Positions 51,440 through 60,751 are shown, counted from the first letter of the stretch. The stretch: 64,000 nt of DNA from Agathobaculum hominis (GCF_014288055.1 NZ_JACOPK010000002.1:186001-250000), one strand, 5' to 3'. Program-made: numbers and translations. The notes: generated from the letters alone by a model not told the origin.

Positions 51440-52609
51440 ATGAAAGAAGTATTACTGCTCAAGTGCGGCGAGATCGTGCTCAAGGGTCTCAACCGAAAGA
51501 CCTTTGAGGACCGTCTGCTGAAAAACCTCAAGCGCCGCATGGCGCACGTTGCGGACTGTGAGATTTCCATGCGTCAGTCGGTCGTTTATGTGGAGATCCC
51601 GGACGACGCAGACGCAGACGCCGTCATGGAATGCGCAAGCCGTGTGTTCGGCTTTGCGACCATCTCCCGCGCGGCGGTCTGCCCGGAAAAGACGCTCGAG
51701 AGCGTCATTGCGACCGCAAAGGACTATCTCGCGGCCAATTTTGCGGCGGCAAAGACCTTCAAGGTCGAGACCAAGCGCGGCGACAAGAAGTTCCCGATGA
51801 CCTCGACCGAGATCAGCCAGCACGTCGGCGGCGAGCTCGCCGACCTGTTCCCGGAGGTTCGCCCGGATATGCACCATCCCGACCTTGTCGTCAATGTCGA
51901 GATGCGCGAGAAGTATGCCTTCGTTCATGCAGGCCCGGTCCCGGGCGCAGGCGGCATGCCGATCGGTTCGAACGGCCGCGCGGCGCTGCTGCTCTCCGGC
52001 GGCATCGACTCTCCGGTCGCGGGCTGGATGATGGCCAAGCGCGGTCTGGAGCTTGTCGGCATCCACTTCTTCAGCTATCCGTATACCTCCGAGCGGGCCA
52101 AGGAAAAGGTGCTCGAGCTCGGCCGCAAGCTGACCGCATGGTGCGGCCGCATGAGCGTCATGGTCGTGCCGTTCACGAAAATTCAGGAGGAGATCCGCGA
52201 CAAGTGCCACGAGGAGCTGTTCACGCTCGTCATGCGCCGCTTCATGATGCGCATTGCGGAGAAGGTCGCGGTCGAGTACGGCTGCGGCGCGCTCATCACC
52301 GGCGAGTCGCTCGGTCAGGTCGCGAGCCAGACCATGCCGGCGATGGCTGTCACCGGCGCGGTATGCGAGCTGCCGGTATTCCGTCCCTGCATCGGCATGG
52401 ACAAGGAGGAGATCGTCCGCATCGCGCGAAAGATCGACACGTTCGAGACCTCGATCCTGCCGTATGAGGACTGCTGCACCGTCTTTACGCCCAAGCACCC
52501 GAACACCAAGCCAAAGATGCCGAAGATTCTCGAGGCGGAGAGCAATCTGGATGTGGAGACGCTCGTGGACGAGGCGGTCAAGGGCGTGGAGATTGTACAC
52601 CTGCCGTGA
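51440..52609 (+). CDS. thiI: tRNA 4-thiouridine synthetase ThiI
   Basis: 389 residues: N-terminal ferredoxin-like and THUMP domains (LLLKCGEIVLKGLNRKTFEDRL, KKFPMTSTEISQHVGGELAD) and PP-loop ATPase (ALLLSGGIDSPVAGWMMAKRG). It lacks the C-terminal rhodanese domain of E. coli ThiI, as in other Firmicutes, so sulfur is passed directly from the desulfurase. A conserved cysteine lies in LPYEDCCTVFTPKHP. Makes s4U8 in tRNA. AAGGAG nine bases before ATG. A family A element begins three bases past the stop. Confidence 0.96.
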   Translation: MKEVLLLKCGEIVLKGLNRKTFEDRLLKNLKRRMAHVADCEISMRQSVVYVEIPDDADADAVMECASRVFGFATISRAAVCPEKTLESVIATAKDYLAANFAAAKTFKVETKRGDKKFPMTSTEISQHVGGELADLFPEVRPDMHHPDLVVNVEMREKYAFVHAGPVPGAGGMPIGSNGRAALLLSGGIDSPVAGWMMAKRGLELVGIHFFSYPYTSERAKEKVLELGRKLTAWCGRMSVMVVPFTKIQEEIRDKCHEELFTLVMRRFMMRIAEKVAVEYGCGALITGESLGQVASQTMPAMAVTGAVCELPVFRPCIGMDKEEIVRIARKIDTFETSILPYEDCCTVFTPKHPNTKPKMPKILEAESNLDVETLVDEAVKGVEIVHLP

Positions 52610-52611
52610 GA

Positions 52612-52796
52612 AAAGTCTAAGGGGGACGCTGTCCCCCTTAGATACCGATTTGGTTCCCGGGGAAACCAAATCGGATAACCCCCTCTCGTCCGCACGGCGG
52701 ACGAGGCCGCGCCGCTGCGGCGCGGGCAGCGGAATAAAAGCGCGGCAGAGCTGCGCTTTTATCGAGAATCATATGGCGGCGCGTGCGCGCGCTGCC
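52612..52796 (+). repeat. Family A hairpin-train element, copy 3 (lacks H7)
   Basis: H1 CTAAGGGGGAC-GCT-GTCCCCCTTAG (52617-52641), H2 CCGATTTGGTT/AACCAAATCGG, H3 CTCGTCCGC/GCGGACGAG, H4 CCGCGCC/GGCGCGG, H5 AAAAGCGC/GCGCTTTT (against AAAAGTCC/GGACTTTT), H6 GGCGGCGCG/CGCGCTGCC. Every difference from copies 1 and 2 in a stem is matched by its partner. Lies between thiI and cinA; no other terminator is seen there. Confidence 0.82.
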
Positions 52797-52820
52797 GATA
52801 CCCACGAAGGAGAAATTACA

Positions 52821-54050
52821 GTGAACGCAGAACTTATTGCAGTCGGAACGGAGATCCTGCTCGGCGACATCGTGAACACGGATGCGCAGCTGATCTCGCA
52901 GGGCCTTTCCGAGCTGGGCATCAACGTATTTTATCAGACGGTCGTCGGCGACAACCCGGCCCGTCTGCGCCATGTCATCGAGACCGCGCGCGACCGTGCG
53001 GACATCATCATCACCACCGGCGGCCTCGGGCCGACGCTCGACGATCTGACCAAGGAGACCCTTGCGACGGTTTTCGGCAAGAAAATGGCGCTGCATCAGC
53101 CGTCGCTCGACCGTCTGACCGAGTTTTTCAACAAGATTGGCCGTGAAATGACCAAAAACAACGAAAAACAGGCGTGGCTGCCCGAGGGCTGCACCGTGTT
53201 CACCAATCTCTGGGGCACGGCGCCCGGCTGCGCCTTTGAGGCCTACGGCAAGCACGTTCTCATGCTGCCCGGTCCTCCGCGCGAGTGCAACCCGATGTGG
53301 AAGGAATGCGCGATGCCGTATCTGTACAAGCTGGCGGGCGGCTGCATCGTTTCGCACAACATCCGCGTATTCGGTCTGGGCGAGAGCAGCATGGAGCACA
53401 TCCTGCACGACATGATGGAGAAGAGCAAGAACCCGACCATCGCGCCTTACGCAAAGACGTCCGAGTGCTTCGCGCGCGTCACCGCCAAGGCGGACACGAC
53501 CGAGGAGTGCGAGAAGCTGCTCGAGCCGGTGGTCAGGGAGATCGTCGAGCTGCTCGGCGACGACGTATACGGCGTGGATGTCGACTCGCTCGAACAGGTC
53601 GTCGGCGACGGCCTGCGTGCGAAGGGTCTCAAGCTCGCTGTCGCGGAAAGCTGCACGGGCGGCCTGCTCTCCAAGCGCATCACGGATATCCCCGGCTGCT
53701 CGGACTATTATCTCGGCGGCGTGTGCTCCTACGCCAACGAGGTCAAGATGAACGTGCTCGGCGTCAGAAAGGAAACGCTCGACACGGTCGGCGCAGTCTC
53801 CGCAGAGACCGCAGAGCAGATGGCAGCGGGCGTGGCGAAGGCGCTCGGCGCGGATATCGGCGTGGGCATCACGGGCATCGCGGGCCCGGGCGGCGGCACC
53901 GAGGACAAGCCGGCCGGTCTGGTCTATATCAGTGTGTGGTACGACGGAAAGTTCTTCACGCGCAAGACCAATTCCTCCTTCGGCCGCGACCGCGTCAGAA
54001 TGCAGGCAGCGAGCACGGCGCTCGATCTGATCCGTCGTCATATTTTATAA
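52821..54050 (+). CDS. cinA: CinA family competence/damage-inducible protein
   Basis: 409 residues: N-terminal MoCF-like domain (AVGTEILLGDIVNTDAQLISQGLSELG, TTGGLGPTLDDLTKETLA) and C-terminal CinA/PncC domain (LAVAESCTGGLLSKRITDIPGCSDYYLGGVCSYANEVK, GITGIAGPGGGTEDKPAGLVYI). Members hydrolyse NMN to NaMN and ADP-ribose; often linked to recA in competence. GTG start with GAAGGAGAA upstream. The frame is open 5' through the repeat but without homology. Present together with dprA in this window, which hints at competence. Confidence 0.94.
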   Translation: MNAELIAVGTEILLGDIVNTDAQLISQGLSELGINVFYQTVVGDNPARLRHVIETARDRADIIITTGGLGPTLDDLTKETLATVFGKKMALHQPSLDRLTEFFNKIGREMTKNNEKQAWLPEGCTVFTNLWGTAPGCAFEAYGKHVLMLPGPPRECNPMWKECAMPYLYKLAGGCIVSHNIRVFGLGESSMEHILHDMMEKSKNPTIAPYAKTSECFARVTAKADTTEECEKLLEPVVREIVELLGDDVYGVDVDSLEQVVGDGLRAKGLKLAVAESCTGGLLSKRITDIPGCSDYYLGGVCSYANEVKMNVLGVRKETLDTVGAVSAETAEQMAAGVAKALGADIGVGITGIAGPGGGTEDKPAGLVYISVWYDGKFFTRKTNSSFGRDRVRMQAASTALDLIRRHIL

Positions 54051-54127
54051 ACACTTTGTCGGTAATTTGTACGTTTTCTCGACATTTCCCGGCAAACACT
54101 GTGTAAAGCGAACAAAAAATAAAAAAG

Positions 54128-54170
54128 AAAAGTCCGGTGATTGTGTAAAATTGCTGGACTTTTCTTTTTT
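54128..54170 (+). terminator. Terminator of cinA
   Basis: AAAAGTCCGG ... CTGGACTTTT followed by CTTTTTT; the 3' arm also contains the -35 region of the next promoter. Confidence 0.75.
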
Positions 54171-54182
54171 ATTGCGTTATAC
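54154..54182 (+). promoter_or_regulatory. Candidate promoter of the glycogen cluster
   Basis: TGGACT (54154-54159), 17-nt spacer, TATACT (54177-54182), overlapping the cinA terminator stem. The leader of about 100 nt precedes glgB. Confidence 0.55.
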
Positions 54183-54288
54183 TGGATATGTCTAAAGAGG
54201 AAAAGGGAACTGCTGAGAAACTGGAAAAAACGGAAAATGTTTCCGAAATCCACTGCTTCCGGCAGAGAAAATAAGGGAGAGATGCAGT

Positions 54289-56538
54289 ATGAGGAAGAAA
54301 TCCGCATCCCCGGCCATAGAGAAGCGCAGCGAGCTTTTCTACTCGGGCAGGGATTGCCGAGCTTATGACTACATGGGCGCACACCCCTTCGTGCAGGACG
54401 GCGAGCAGGGATACCTGTTCCGCGTGTACGCGCCGGAGGCGGCGAATGTGTCGGTCATGGGTGAGTTCAACGGCTGGGACCGGGAAGCCGATTACATGAC
54501 CCGCGACGAGCAGGGCATCTGGGAGAAATTTATTCCGAATATCGCGGAATATACCGCGTACAAGTACAGCGTATGGGCCAAATCGGGCGACGTTTTCGAC
54601 AAGTCCGACCCGTATGGCTTCCACTTCGAGACCCGCCCGGGCAACGCCACCAAGGCATATGATATCGGCGGCTACGAATGGGGCGACGACAGCTGGCTCC
54701 AGTGGCGCAAAAACCACCTGCCGTATTCCAGTCCGGTCAACATCTACGAGTGCCATCTCGGCTCATGGAAGATGCACGAGGACGGCAACTTCTATTCCTA
54801 CCGCCAGCTCGCGGACGAGCTCGTTCCCTATGTCAAGGAAATGGGCTACACGCATATCGAGTTCATGCCGCTGACCGAGTATCCGTTCGACGGCTCGTGG
54901 GGCTATCAGGTCATCGGCTATTTCGCCGCGACCAGCCGCTACGGCACGCCGAAGGATCTCATGTACCTGATCGACAAGGCGCATCAGGCCGGTCTTGGCG
55001 TCATCATGGACTGGGTTCCGGCTCACTTCCCGAAGGACGGCTGCGGTCTGGTCGAGTTCGACGGCTCGCATCTGTACGAGTACGCCGATCCGCTCAAGAT
55101 GGAGCACAAGGAATGGGGCACGCGCGTGTTCGACTATGGCAAGACCTCGACGCGAAACCTGCTGTTCTCGTCCGCGATGTTCTGGATCGAGAAGTTCCAC
55201 ATGGACGGCCTGCGCGTAGATGCGGTCGCGTCCATGCTGTATCTGGACTACAACCGCCAGAATGAATGGCGGCCGAACATCCACGGCGGACGCGAGAATC
55301 TCGAAGCGGTCGACTTCCTGCGCCTGCTCAACGAGTACATACTGACCGATCATCCGGACGTCATGATGATCGCGGAGGAGTCCACCGCGTGGCCGATGGT
55401 CACGAAACCCGGCTATGACGGCGGTCTGGGCTTCAACTTCAAGTGGAACATGGGCTGGATGAACGATATGCTGTGCTACTGCTCGGCCGACCCGTTCTTC
55501 CGCAAGGACATGCACGACAAGATCACGTTCTCGTTCATGTATGCCTTCTCCGAAAACTATATCCTGCCGCTCTCGCATGATGAGGTCGTGCACGGCAAGT
55601 GCTCGCTCATCGGCAAGATGCCGCCCCCGTATGAAAACCAGTTCGGCGGTCTGCGCGCGCTGTACGGCTACATGGCCGCGCATCCGGGCAAGAAGATGCT
55701 GTTCATGGGCGGCGAGTTCGCGCAGTTCTCCGAGTGGGCGTATCAGCGCGGCCTGGACTGGATGCTGCTCGATTATCCGGCGCACCGGCAGATGCAGGCC
55801 TACGTCAAGGCGCTCAACCATTTCTATCTGGAAACGCCGCAGCTCTGGGAGCAGGACACCGACTGGCACGGCTTCGAGTGGATCAGCCACGAGGACAACC
55901 GCAACAACATCATCGCCTTCCGCCGCATCGCGAAGGACGGCTCGGATATTGTCGCCGTTGTCAACTTCTCCCCGGAGGAGCAGCCGGAATACCGCATCGG
56001 CGTGCCGATCATGGGCACCTATGAGGAGATCTTCACCTCGGACAAGTCCGAGTTCGGCGGCAGCGGCATCACAAACGGCAAGGTCAAGACCGACAGCAAG
56101 CCGCTGCACGGTCAGGAGCAGTCCATCAATATTAAAATCCCGCGCTTCGGCGTGCTGTTCTTCAAGGGCAGGCCCAAGGCAAAGCGCCGCACCAAGGCTG
56201 AGATCGAGGCCGCGAAAAAGCTCGCGGAGCAGGAAAAGCAGGAGAAAAAGCCGGCGCGCAGGACGGCTGCAAAGACCAAAGCGGCCAAGACGGCTGTAAC
56301 GAAAAAGGCGAAGGCCGAGGTTGCGGTCAAGGCAAAGGCCGAGGTCGCGGTGAAGGCGAAAGCCGATGTCGCGGTCAAGGGCGAGACCTCGGTCGTGAAA
56401 ACCGGTACAAAGGCGGTGGCGCGGACCGGACCGAAGGAGGTCGCGGTCAAGGGCGAAAAGGCTGTCGCGATCAAGGGTGAAAAGGCCGTTGCCGTGAAGA
56501 GCGAGACCGCGGTCACAACGGTAAAAGAGGATAAATAA
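54289..56538 (+). CDS. glgB: 1,4-alpha-glucan branching enzyme with repetitive basic tail
   Basis: 749 residues. CBM48 (LFRVYAPEAANVSVMGEFNGWDRE), GH13 barrel with VNIYECHLGSW, GVIMDWVPAHFP, GLRVDAVASMLYLDY (nucleophile Asp), MMIAEESTAWP (acid Glu), LPLSHDEVVHGK, then a C-terminal beta domain ending near residue 630 (IKIPRFGVLFF). The last 120 residues are an added tail, Lys/Ala first (KAKRRTKAEIEAAKKLAEQE), then imperfect repeats of VAVKAKAE and VAVKGEKA. It introduces alpha-1,6 branches in glycogen; the tail is not part of the usual enzyme. AAGGGAGAG precedes the ATG. Confidence 0.95.
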   Translation: MRKKSASPAIEKRSELFYSGRDCRAYDYMGAHPFVQDGEQGYLFRVYAPEAANVSVMGEFNGWDREADYMTRDEQGIWEKFIPNIAEYTAYKYSVWAKSGDVFDKSDPYGFHFETRPGNATKAYDIGGYEWGDDSWLQWRKNHLPYSSPVNIYECHLGSWKMHEDGNFYSYRQLADELVPYVKEMGYTHIEFMPLTEYPFDGSWGYQVIGYFAATSRYGTPKDLMYLIDKAHQAGLGVIMDWVPAHFPKDGCGLVEFDGSHLYEYADPLKMEHKEWGTRVFDYGKTSTRNLLFSSAMFWIEKFHMDGLRVDAVASMLYLDYNRQNEWRPNIHGGRENLEAVDFLRLLNEYILTDHPDVMMIAEESTAWPMVTKPGYDGGLGFNFKWNMGWMNDMLCYCSADPFFRKDMHDKITFSFMYAFSENYILPLSHDEVVHGKCSLIGKMPPPYENQFGGLRALYGYMAAHPGKKMLFMGGEFAQFSEWAYQRGLDWMLLDYPAHRQMQAYVKALNHFYLETPQLWEQDTDWHGFEWISHEDNRNNIIAFRRIAKDGSDIVAVVNFSPEEQPEYRIGVPIMGTYEEIFTSDKSEFGGSGITNGKVKTDSKPLHGQEQSINIKIPRFGVLFFKGRPKAKRRTKAEIEAAKKLAEQEKQEKKPARRTAAKTKAAKTAVTKKAKAEVAVKAKAEVAVKAKADVAVKGETSVVKTGTKAVARTGPKEVAVKGEKAVAIKGEKAVAVKSETAVTTVKEDK
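56314..56506 (+). repeat. Imperfect tandem repeat in the glgB 3' end
   Basis: Units of GAGGTTGCGGTCAAGGCAAA type (about 24 bp, encoding VAVKAKAE / VAVKGEKA) are repeated six to seven times in frame. Confidence 0.75.
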
Positions 56539-56578
56539 AATTTATTTATACAGATAAAGGCAAAAAAGGAGAGGTAAA

Positions 56579-57790
56579 ATGTACCGTAAAAAGGAATGCG
56601 TCGCTATGCTTCTGGCAGGCGGCCAGGGCAGCCGCCTGTATGTTCTGACCAAGAATGTTGCAAAGCCGGCTGTACCGTTCGGCGGCAAATACCGCATTAT
56701 TGATTTCCCGCTTTCCAACTGCATCAACTCCGGCATCGACACGGTCGGCGTGCTGACCCAGTACGAGCCGCACGTGCTCAACGCCTACATCGGCTCGGGC
56801 CAGACGTGGGACCTCGACCGCCTGCGCGGCGGCGTCAGCGTCCTGCCTCCGTATCAGCGCGGCAAGGCTTCGGAGTGGTACAAGGGCACGGCGAACGCAA
56901 TTTATCAGAATATCCCGTTTATCGCGGATTATGATCCGGAATATGTTCTCATCCTGTCCGGCGACCACATCTACAAGATGGACTACAACAAGATGCTCCG
57001 CCAGCACAAGGAGACCGGCGCGGACGCGACTATCGCGGTGCTCGATGTTCCGCTCTCCGAGGCTTCCCGCTTCGGCATCATGAACTGCAGGCCGGACGGC
57101 ACGATCTACGAATTCGAGGAGAAGCCGAAGGAGCCGAAGTCCACGCTCGCCTCCATGGGCATCTACATCTTCTCCTGGAAGAAGCTGCGCAAGTATCTTG
57201 AGGAGGATGAGGCAAACTCGAAGTCCTCCAACGACTTCGGCAAGGACATCATCCCGGCGATGCTCGCAAACGGCGAAAAGATGGTCTCCTACCGCTTCGA
57301 GGGATACTGGAAGGACGTCGGCACGATCGAGAGTCTGTGGGAGGCGAACATGGATCTGCTCTCTCCGAATTCCGGCCTCAACCTGTCGGACGACAGCTGG
57401 AAGATCTACGGCCGCACCACCGGTTCGCCTCCGCACTTCACTGCAAAGGGCGCGAAGGTACAGCATACTCTGCTGAGCGAGGGCTGCGAGATCGCGGGCA
57501 ACGTTTCCGAGTCGGTCCTGTTCTCGGACGTCAAGGTCGCGAAGAACGCAAACGTCGAATACTCCATTCTGATGCCGGGCGCAGTCGTTGAGGAGGGTGC
57601 GAACGTGCGCTATGCCATCGTCGCCTCCGGCGCGGTCATCGCAAAGGGCGCATCGATCGGCGCAGGCCCGTCCGAATGCGACGTAGACAAGTGGGGCGTT
57701 GCCGTTGTCGCGGAGAACGTCCGCATCGGCGAGAACGTCAAGCTCGCCGCAAAGGAAATGGCTGACGAAGATATTCCGGACGCCGAGTAA
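56579..57790 (+). CDS. glgC: Glucose-1-phosphate adenylyltransferase
   Basis: 403 residues: nucleotidyltransferase domain (AMLLAGGQGSRLYVLTKNVAKPAVPFGGKYRIIDFPLSNCINSGI, LILSGDHIYKMDYNKML, FEEKPKEPKSTLASMGIYIF) and a C-terminal left-handed beta helix. Makes ADP-glucose. AAAGGAGAGG precedes the ATG. It should pair with GlgD encoded 15 bases on, as the heteromeric enzyme of Bacillus-type glycogen operons. Confidence 0.96.
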   Translation: MYRKKECVAMLLAGGQGSRLYVLTKNVAKPAVPFGGKYRIIDFPLSNCINSGIDTVGVLTQYEPHVLNAYIGSGQTWDLDRLRGGVSVLPPYQRGKASEWYKGTANAIYQNIPFIADYDPEYVLILSGDHIYKMDYNKMLRQHKETGADATIAVLDVPLSEASRFGIMNCRPDGTIYEFEEKPKEPKSTLASMGIYIFSWKKLRKYLEEDEANSKSSNDFGKDIIPAMLANGEKMVSYRFEGYWKDVGTIESLWEANMDLLSPNSGLNLSDDSWKIYGRTTGSPPHFTAKGAKVQHTLLSEGCEIAGNVSESVLFSDVKVAKNANVEYSILMPGAVVEEGANVRYAIVASGAVIAKGASIGAGPSECDVDKWGVAVVAENVRIGENVKLAAKEMADEDIPDAE

Positions 57791-57805
57791 GGGGGAGAAC
57801 GCAGG

Positions 57806-58933
57806 ATGAAAAGTGTTTTAGGCATTATTATTGCATTTGATAACGATAACGATCTGCGCGAGCTGACCGAGCACCGCACGGTCGCCGCAGTCCAGTGGGG
57901 CGGCCGCTACCGCATCGTGGACTTCATGCTGTCCAACATGGTGAACTCCGGCATCTACCGCGTCGGCATCCTGATGAAGGACAAGTATCAGTCCCTCATC
58001 GACCACGTCGGCAACGCAAAGGACTGGGATCTGTCCCGCAAGAACTCGGGCGTCACCATCCTTCCGCCGTATTCCTATTCCAAGAAGGCGTCTCCGCTCG
58101 TGACCGGCGAGTACCGCGGCAAGATCGACGCGCTGGCCGGCGCGGTCGACTTCCTCCAGAAGAACAAGGCGGACTACGTTGTCATCGCGGACGGCGACAT
58201 CGTTGCCAATATTCCGCTCGACGAGGTCATCGAGCGCCACGAGAAATCGGGCGCGGATCTGACCATGGTCTGCACCAAGAAGCAGAAGGATTCGCCGTTC
58301 ACCACCTATGTTGAGCTCAACCGCAAGAAGGAGGCGGTCGACATCCGCGTCGGCGACTCGAACGACGGCAAGTGCAAGCATGTTTCGCTCGGCGTCTACG
58401 TTATGAACCGCCAGTACCTCATCCACATGCTGTCCGACTGCGTGACCCATAACTGCATCCACTTCGAGCGCGAGTTCCTGTCCCGCGCGCTGATCGACGG
58501 CACGGTAGCAGGCTATCTGTTCAACGAATATGCGATCAAGATCGAGGATACCGCGGATTACTTCCGCTCCAACATGGATATGCTCGACAAGGACGTTCGC
58601 GACGAGGTATTCAAGCGCACCCGTCCGATCCTGACGCGCATCAAGGACGAAGCGCCGACCTACTACGGCGATGAGGCTGAGGTGGACGACTGCCTGATCG
58701 CTGACGGCTGCCGCATCGAGGGTCATGTTGAAAACTGCGTGCTGTTCCGCGATGTCGAGGTCGAAAAGGGCGCCGTGCTCAAGGACTGCATCATCATGGA
58801 GGGCGGCCGCATCCTGAGCGAGGCTTCGCTCAAGCATGTCGTGACCGACCGCAATGTTGTGGTACGCAACGGCCGCACGATGATGGGTGACGAGGACTAT
58901 CCCATCACGATCGCCAAAAACTCCACAATCTGA
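57806..58933 (+). CDS. glgD: GlgD, regulatory/non-catalytic ADP-glucose pyrophosphorylase subunit
   Basis: 375 residues, homologous to GlgC but with the nucleotide loop lost: VLGIIIAFDNDNDLRELTEHRTVAAVQWGGRYRIVDFMLSNMVNSGI lacks GGGxGSRL. The sugar-phosphate and beta-helix parts are kept (DDCLIADGCRIEGHVENCVLFRDVEVEKGAVLKDCIIMEGG). In relatives it raises activity of GlgC in a heterotetramer. GGGGGAGAA precedes the ATG. Confidence 0.95.
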   Translation: MKSVLGIIIAFDNDNDLRELTEHRTVAAVQWGGRYRIVDFMLSNMVNSGIYRVGILMKDKYQSLIDHVGNAKDWDLSRKNSGVTILPPYSYSKKASPLVTGEYRGKIDALAGAVDFLQKNKADYVVIADGDIVANIPLDEVIERHEKSGADLTMVCTKKQKDSPFTTYVELNRKKEAVDIRVGDSNDGKCKHVSLGVYVMNRQYLIHMLSDCVTHNCIHFEREFLSRALIDGTVAGYLFNEYAIKIEDTADYFRSNMDMLDKDVRDEVFKRTRPILTRIKDEAPTYYGDEAEVDDCLIADGCRIEGHVENCVLFRDVEVEKGAVLKDCIIMEGGRILSEASLKHVVTDRNVVVRNGRTMMGDEDYPITIAKNSTI

Positions 58934-59031
58934 GTGTTTTCTGTAAAATGTACAGGGGACGGGCGAAAAAACGGCTCCGGCAGGAGAAATGTTCGTGAAA
59001 AATCCCTATATTGCAGGATACAGGAAACGAG

Positions 59032-59037
59032 TATAAT
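59032..59037 (+). promoter_or_regulatory. -10 box of a glgA promoter
   Basis: TATAAT at 59032-59037 with ATTGCA at 59010-59015 (16-nt spacer) as the best -35. Would start transcription near 59044, giving a second entry into the glg cluster. Confidence 0.5.
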
Positions 59038-59050
59038 AAAGATATAAGCA

Positions 59051-59136
59051 GTGCGCCGGGCGGTGAACGCTGTCCCGGCGCACTTGCTGATGAGGACGGG
59101 GACACTCGGTCCCCATGCCTCAGCCTGAGGGGAGGC
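59051..59136 (+). promoter_or_regulatory. Structured glgA leader with masked ribosome binding site
   Basis: Three hairpins: GTGCGCCGGG/CCCGGCGCAC (59051-59060/59074-59083, ten perfect pairs), GGGGAC/GTCCCC (59098-59103/59109-59114), and GCCTC/GAGGC (59117-59121/59132-59136), the last covering the glgA Shine-Dalgarno GGGGAGG (59129-59135). Confidence 0.6.
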
Positions 59137-59145
59137 TCGGCATTT

Positions 59146-60582
59146 ATGAAAATCATGTATGTAACCAGCGAATGCGCTCCGTTCATCAAGACCGGCGGTC
59201 TGGGCGACGTGGCAGGCTCTCTGCCCAAGGCCCTCGCGGCAAAGGGACATGACGTGCGCGTGTTCTGTCCGCTGTACTCCGCGATCAGCGAGGAGATGCG
59301 GGAAAAGTTCTTCTACATCAAGAACGCCTATGTCCGTCTCGGCTGGCGCAACCAGTACTGCGGCATTTTCCGCTACGAAAAGGACGGCGTGACCTATTAC
59401 TTCATTGATAATGAGTACTATTTCGCGCGCGGTCAGATCTACGGCGAGTACGACGACGCAGAGCGCTTCGCGTACTACTCCAAGGCGGTGCTCGAGGTGC
59501 TGCCCGACCTCGACTGGAAGCCGGACGTCATCAACTGCAACGACTGGCAGACCGCTCTGGTGCCGGTCTACTACAATCTGATGTTCGCGTCCCGTCCGTT
59601 CTATGAGAACATCAAGACCGTTTTCACCATCCATAATATCCAGTATCAGGGCCGCTACGGCCGCGAGATCCTGGAGTACGTGCTCGGCATCGATGACGCG
59701 CACTTCCGCTCCGGCTTTATGGCGATGGACGGCGACGTCAACCTCATGAAGGCTGCGATCGTCGCGTCTACCGCCGTTACCACCGTATCGCCCTCGTATG
59801 CCGAGGAGATCCAGACCGAATACTACGGCTACCGTCTCGACTCGGTGCTGCGCATGAACAGCTACAAGCTGCACGGCATCCTCAACGGCATCGACATGGA
59901 TGCCTTCAATCCGCAGACGGATACCAAGATCTTTAAGCAGTACGGCCCGAAGACCCCCGAGGACAAGCTCGTCAACAAGACCGAGCTGCTGAAGCTCTGC
60001 GGTTTGGAGGGCGACGCGAACACGCCGGTCATCGGCATCGTCACCCGCTTCGTCGACCAGAAGGGCCTCGACCTCGTGGAAGCCGTTCTGCCGGACATCC
60101 TTTCGGACGATGTACGCCTTGTCGTGCTCGGCACCGGCGATTGGAAGTATGAGCAGATGTTCATCGAGGCAAAGCGCCGCTGGCCGGACAAGGTCTCCGC
60201 ATCCATCATGTTCTCGGGCGATCTGGCCAACCGCATCTATGCGGGCGCGGATATGTTCCTGATGCCGTCCAAGTTCGAGCCGTGCGGTCTGGCGCAGATG
60301 ATCGCGCTGCGCTACGGCAATATTCCGATCGTTCGCGAGACCGGCGGCCTCAAGGACACCGTCCATGCCTTCGTCGACTACGCAGGCACGGGCAATGGCT
60401 TCAGCTTCGCAAGCTACAATGCGCACGACATGCTGCACGTGATCCGCGAGGCCTGCGGCGTATTCCGCTTCAACAAGCCGGCATGGAAGAAGCTCATGGT
60501 GCAGGGCATGGAGAGCGACTTCAGCTGGGACAGCTCGGCTGACCGCTACATCGAGGTTTACCACACCGCACTGGGCTGGTAA
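59146..60582 (+). CDS. glgA: Glycogen synthase (ADP-glucose)
   Basis: 478 residues, GT5 family. KIMYVTSECAPFIKTGGLGDVAGSLPKALAAKGHDVRVF (ADP-glucose KTGGL motif), TIHNIQYQGRYG, GIDMDAFNPQTD, FEPCGLAQMIALRYGNIPIVRETGGLKDTV. Extends alpha-1,4 glucan chains. Start ATG at 59146 with GGGGAGG ten bases upstream; the frame is open to 59011 but only through the leader hairpins. It is preceded by a 212-base gap holding its own -10 box. Confidence 0.96.
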   Translation: MKIMYVTSECAPFIKTGGLGDVAGSLPKALAAKGHDVRVFCPLYSAISEEMREKFFYIKNAYVRLGWRNQYCGIFRYEKDGVTYYFIDNEYYFARGQIYGEYDDAERFAYYSKAVLEVLPDLDWKPDVINCNDWQTALVPVYYNLMFASRPFYENIKTVFTIHNIQYQGRYGREILEYVLGIDDAHFRSGFMAMDGDVNLMKAAIVASTAVTTVSPSYAEEIQTEYYGYRLDSVLRMNSYKLHGILNGIDMDAFNPQTDTKIFKQYGPKTPEDKLVNKTELLKLCGLEGDANTPVIGIVTRFVDQKGLDLVEAVLPDILSDDVRLVVLGTGDWKYEQMFIEAKRRWPDKVSASIMFSGDLANRIYAGADMFLMPSKFEPCGLAQMIALRYGNIPIVRETGGLKDTVHAFVDYAGTGNGFSFASYNAHDMLHVIREACGVFRFNKPAWKKLMVQGMESDFSWDSSADRYIEVYHTALGW

Positions 60583-60589
60583 ACAGCAA

Positions 60590-60621
60590 GGCAGCACCGC
60601 ACAATGAAAGCGGTTACTGCC
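60590..60621. repeat. Family C element, short copy 4 (32 bp)
   Basis: GGCAGCACCGCACAATGAAAGC joined to GGTTACTGCC. Flanks GCAA (60586-60589) and TCAA (60622-60625) are three of four identical. Lies in the glgP leader, eight bases after the glgA stop. Confidence 0.7.
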
Positions 60622-60699
60622 TCAAAAGCAGAACGGAAAGGGGTTCTGTAACGCAGGGCAAGCAGTAAAAGCGCAATCGGCGCTTTTAGAGCGGTTCCG

Positions 60700-60725
60700 C
60701 GGCGCCAAAGGCCGCGGCGCCGCCA
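60700..60725 (+). promoter_or_regulatory. GC-rich hairpin in the glgP leader
   Basis: GCGGCGCC..GGCGCCGC pairing just ahead of the glgP ribosome binding site (GTGAGGAG). No T-run. Could slow entry or protect the mRNA. Confidence 0.4.
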
Positions 60726-60751
60726 AATATATGTGAGGAGACAGAGAAACA

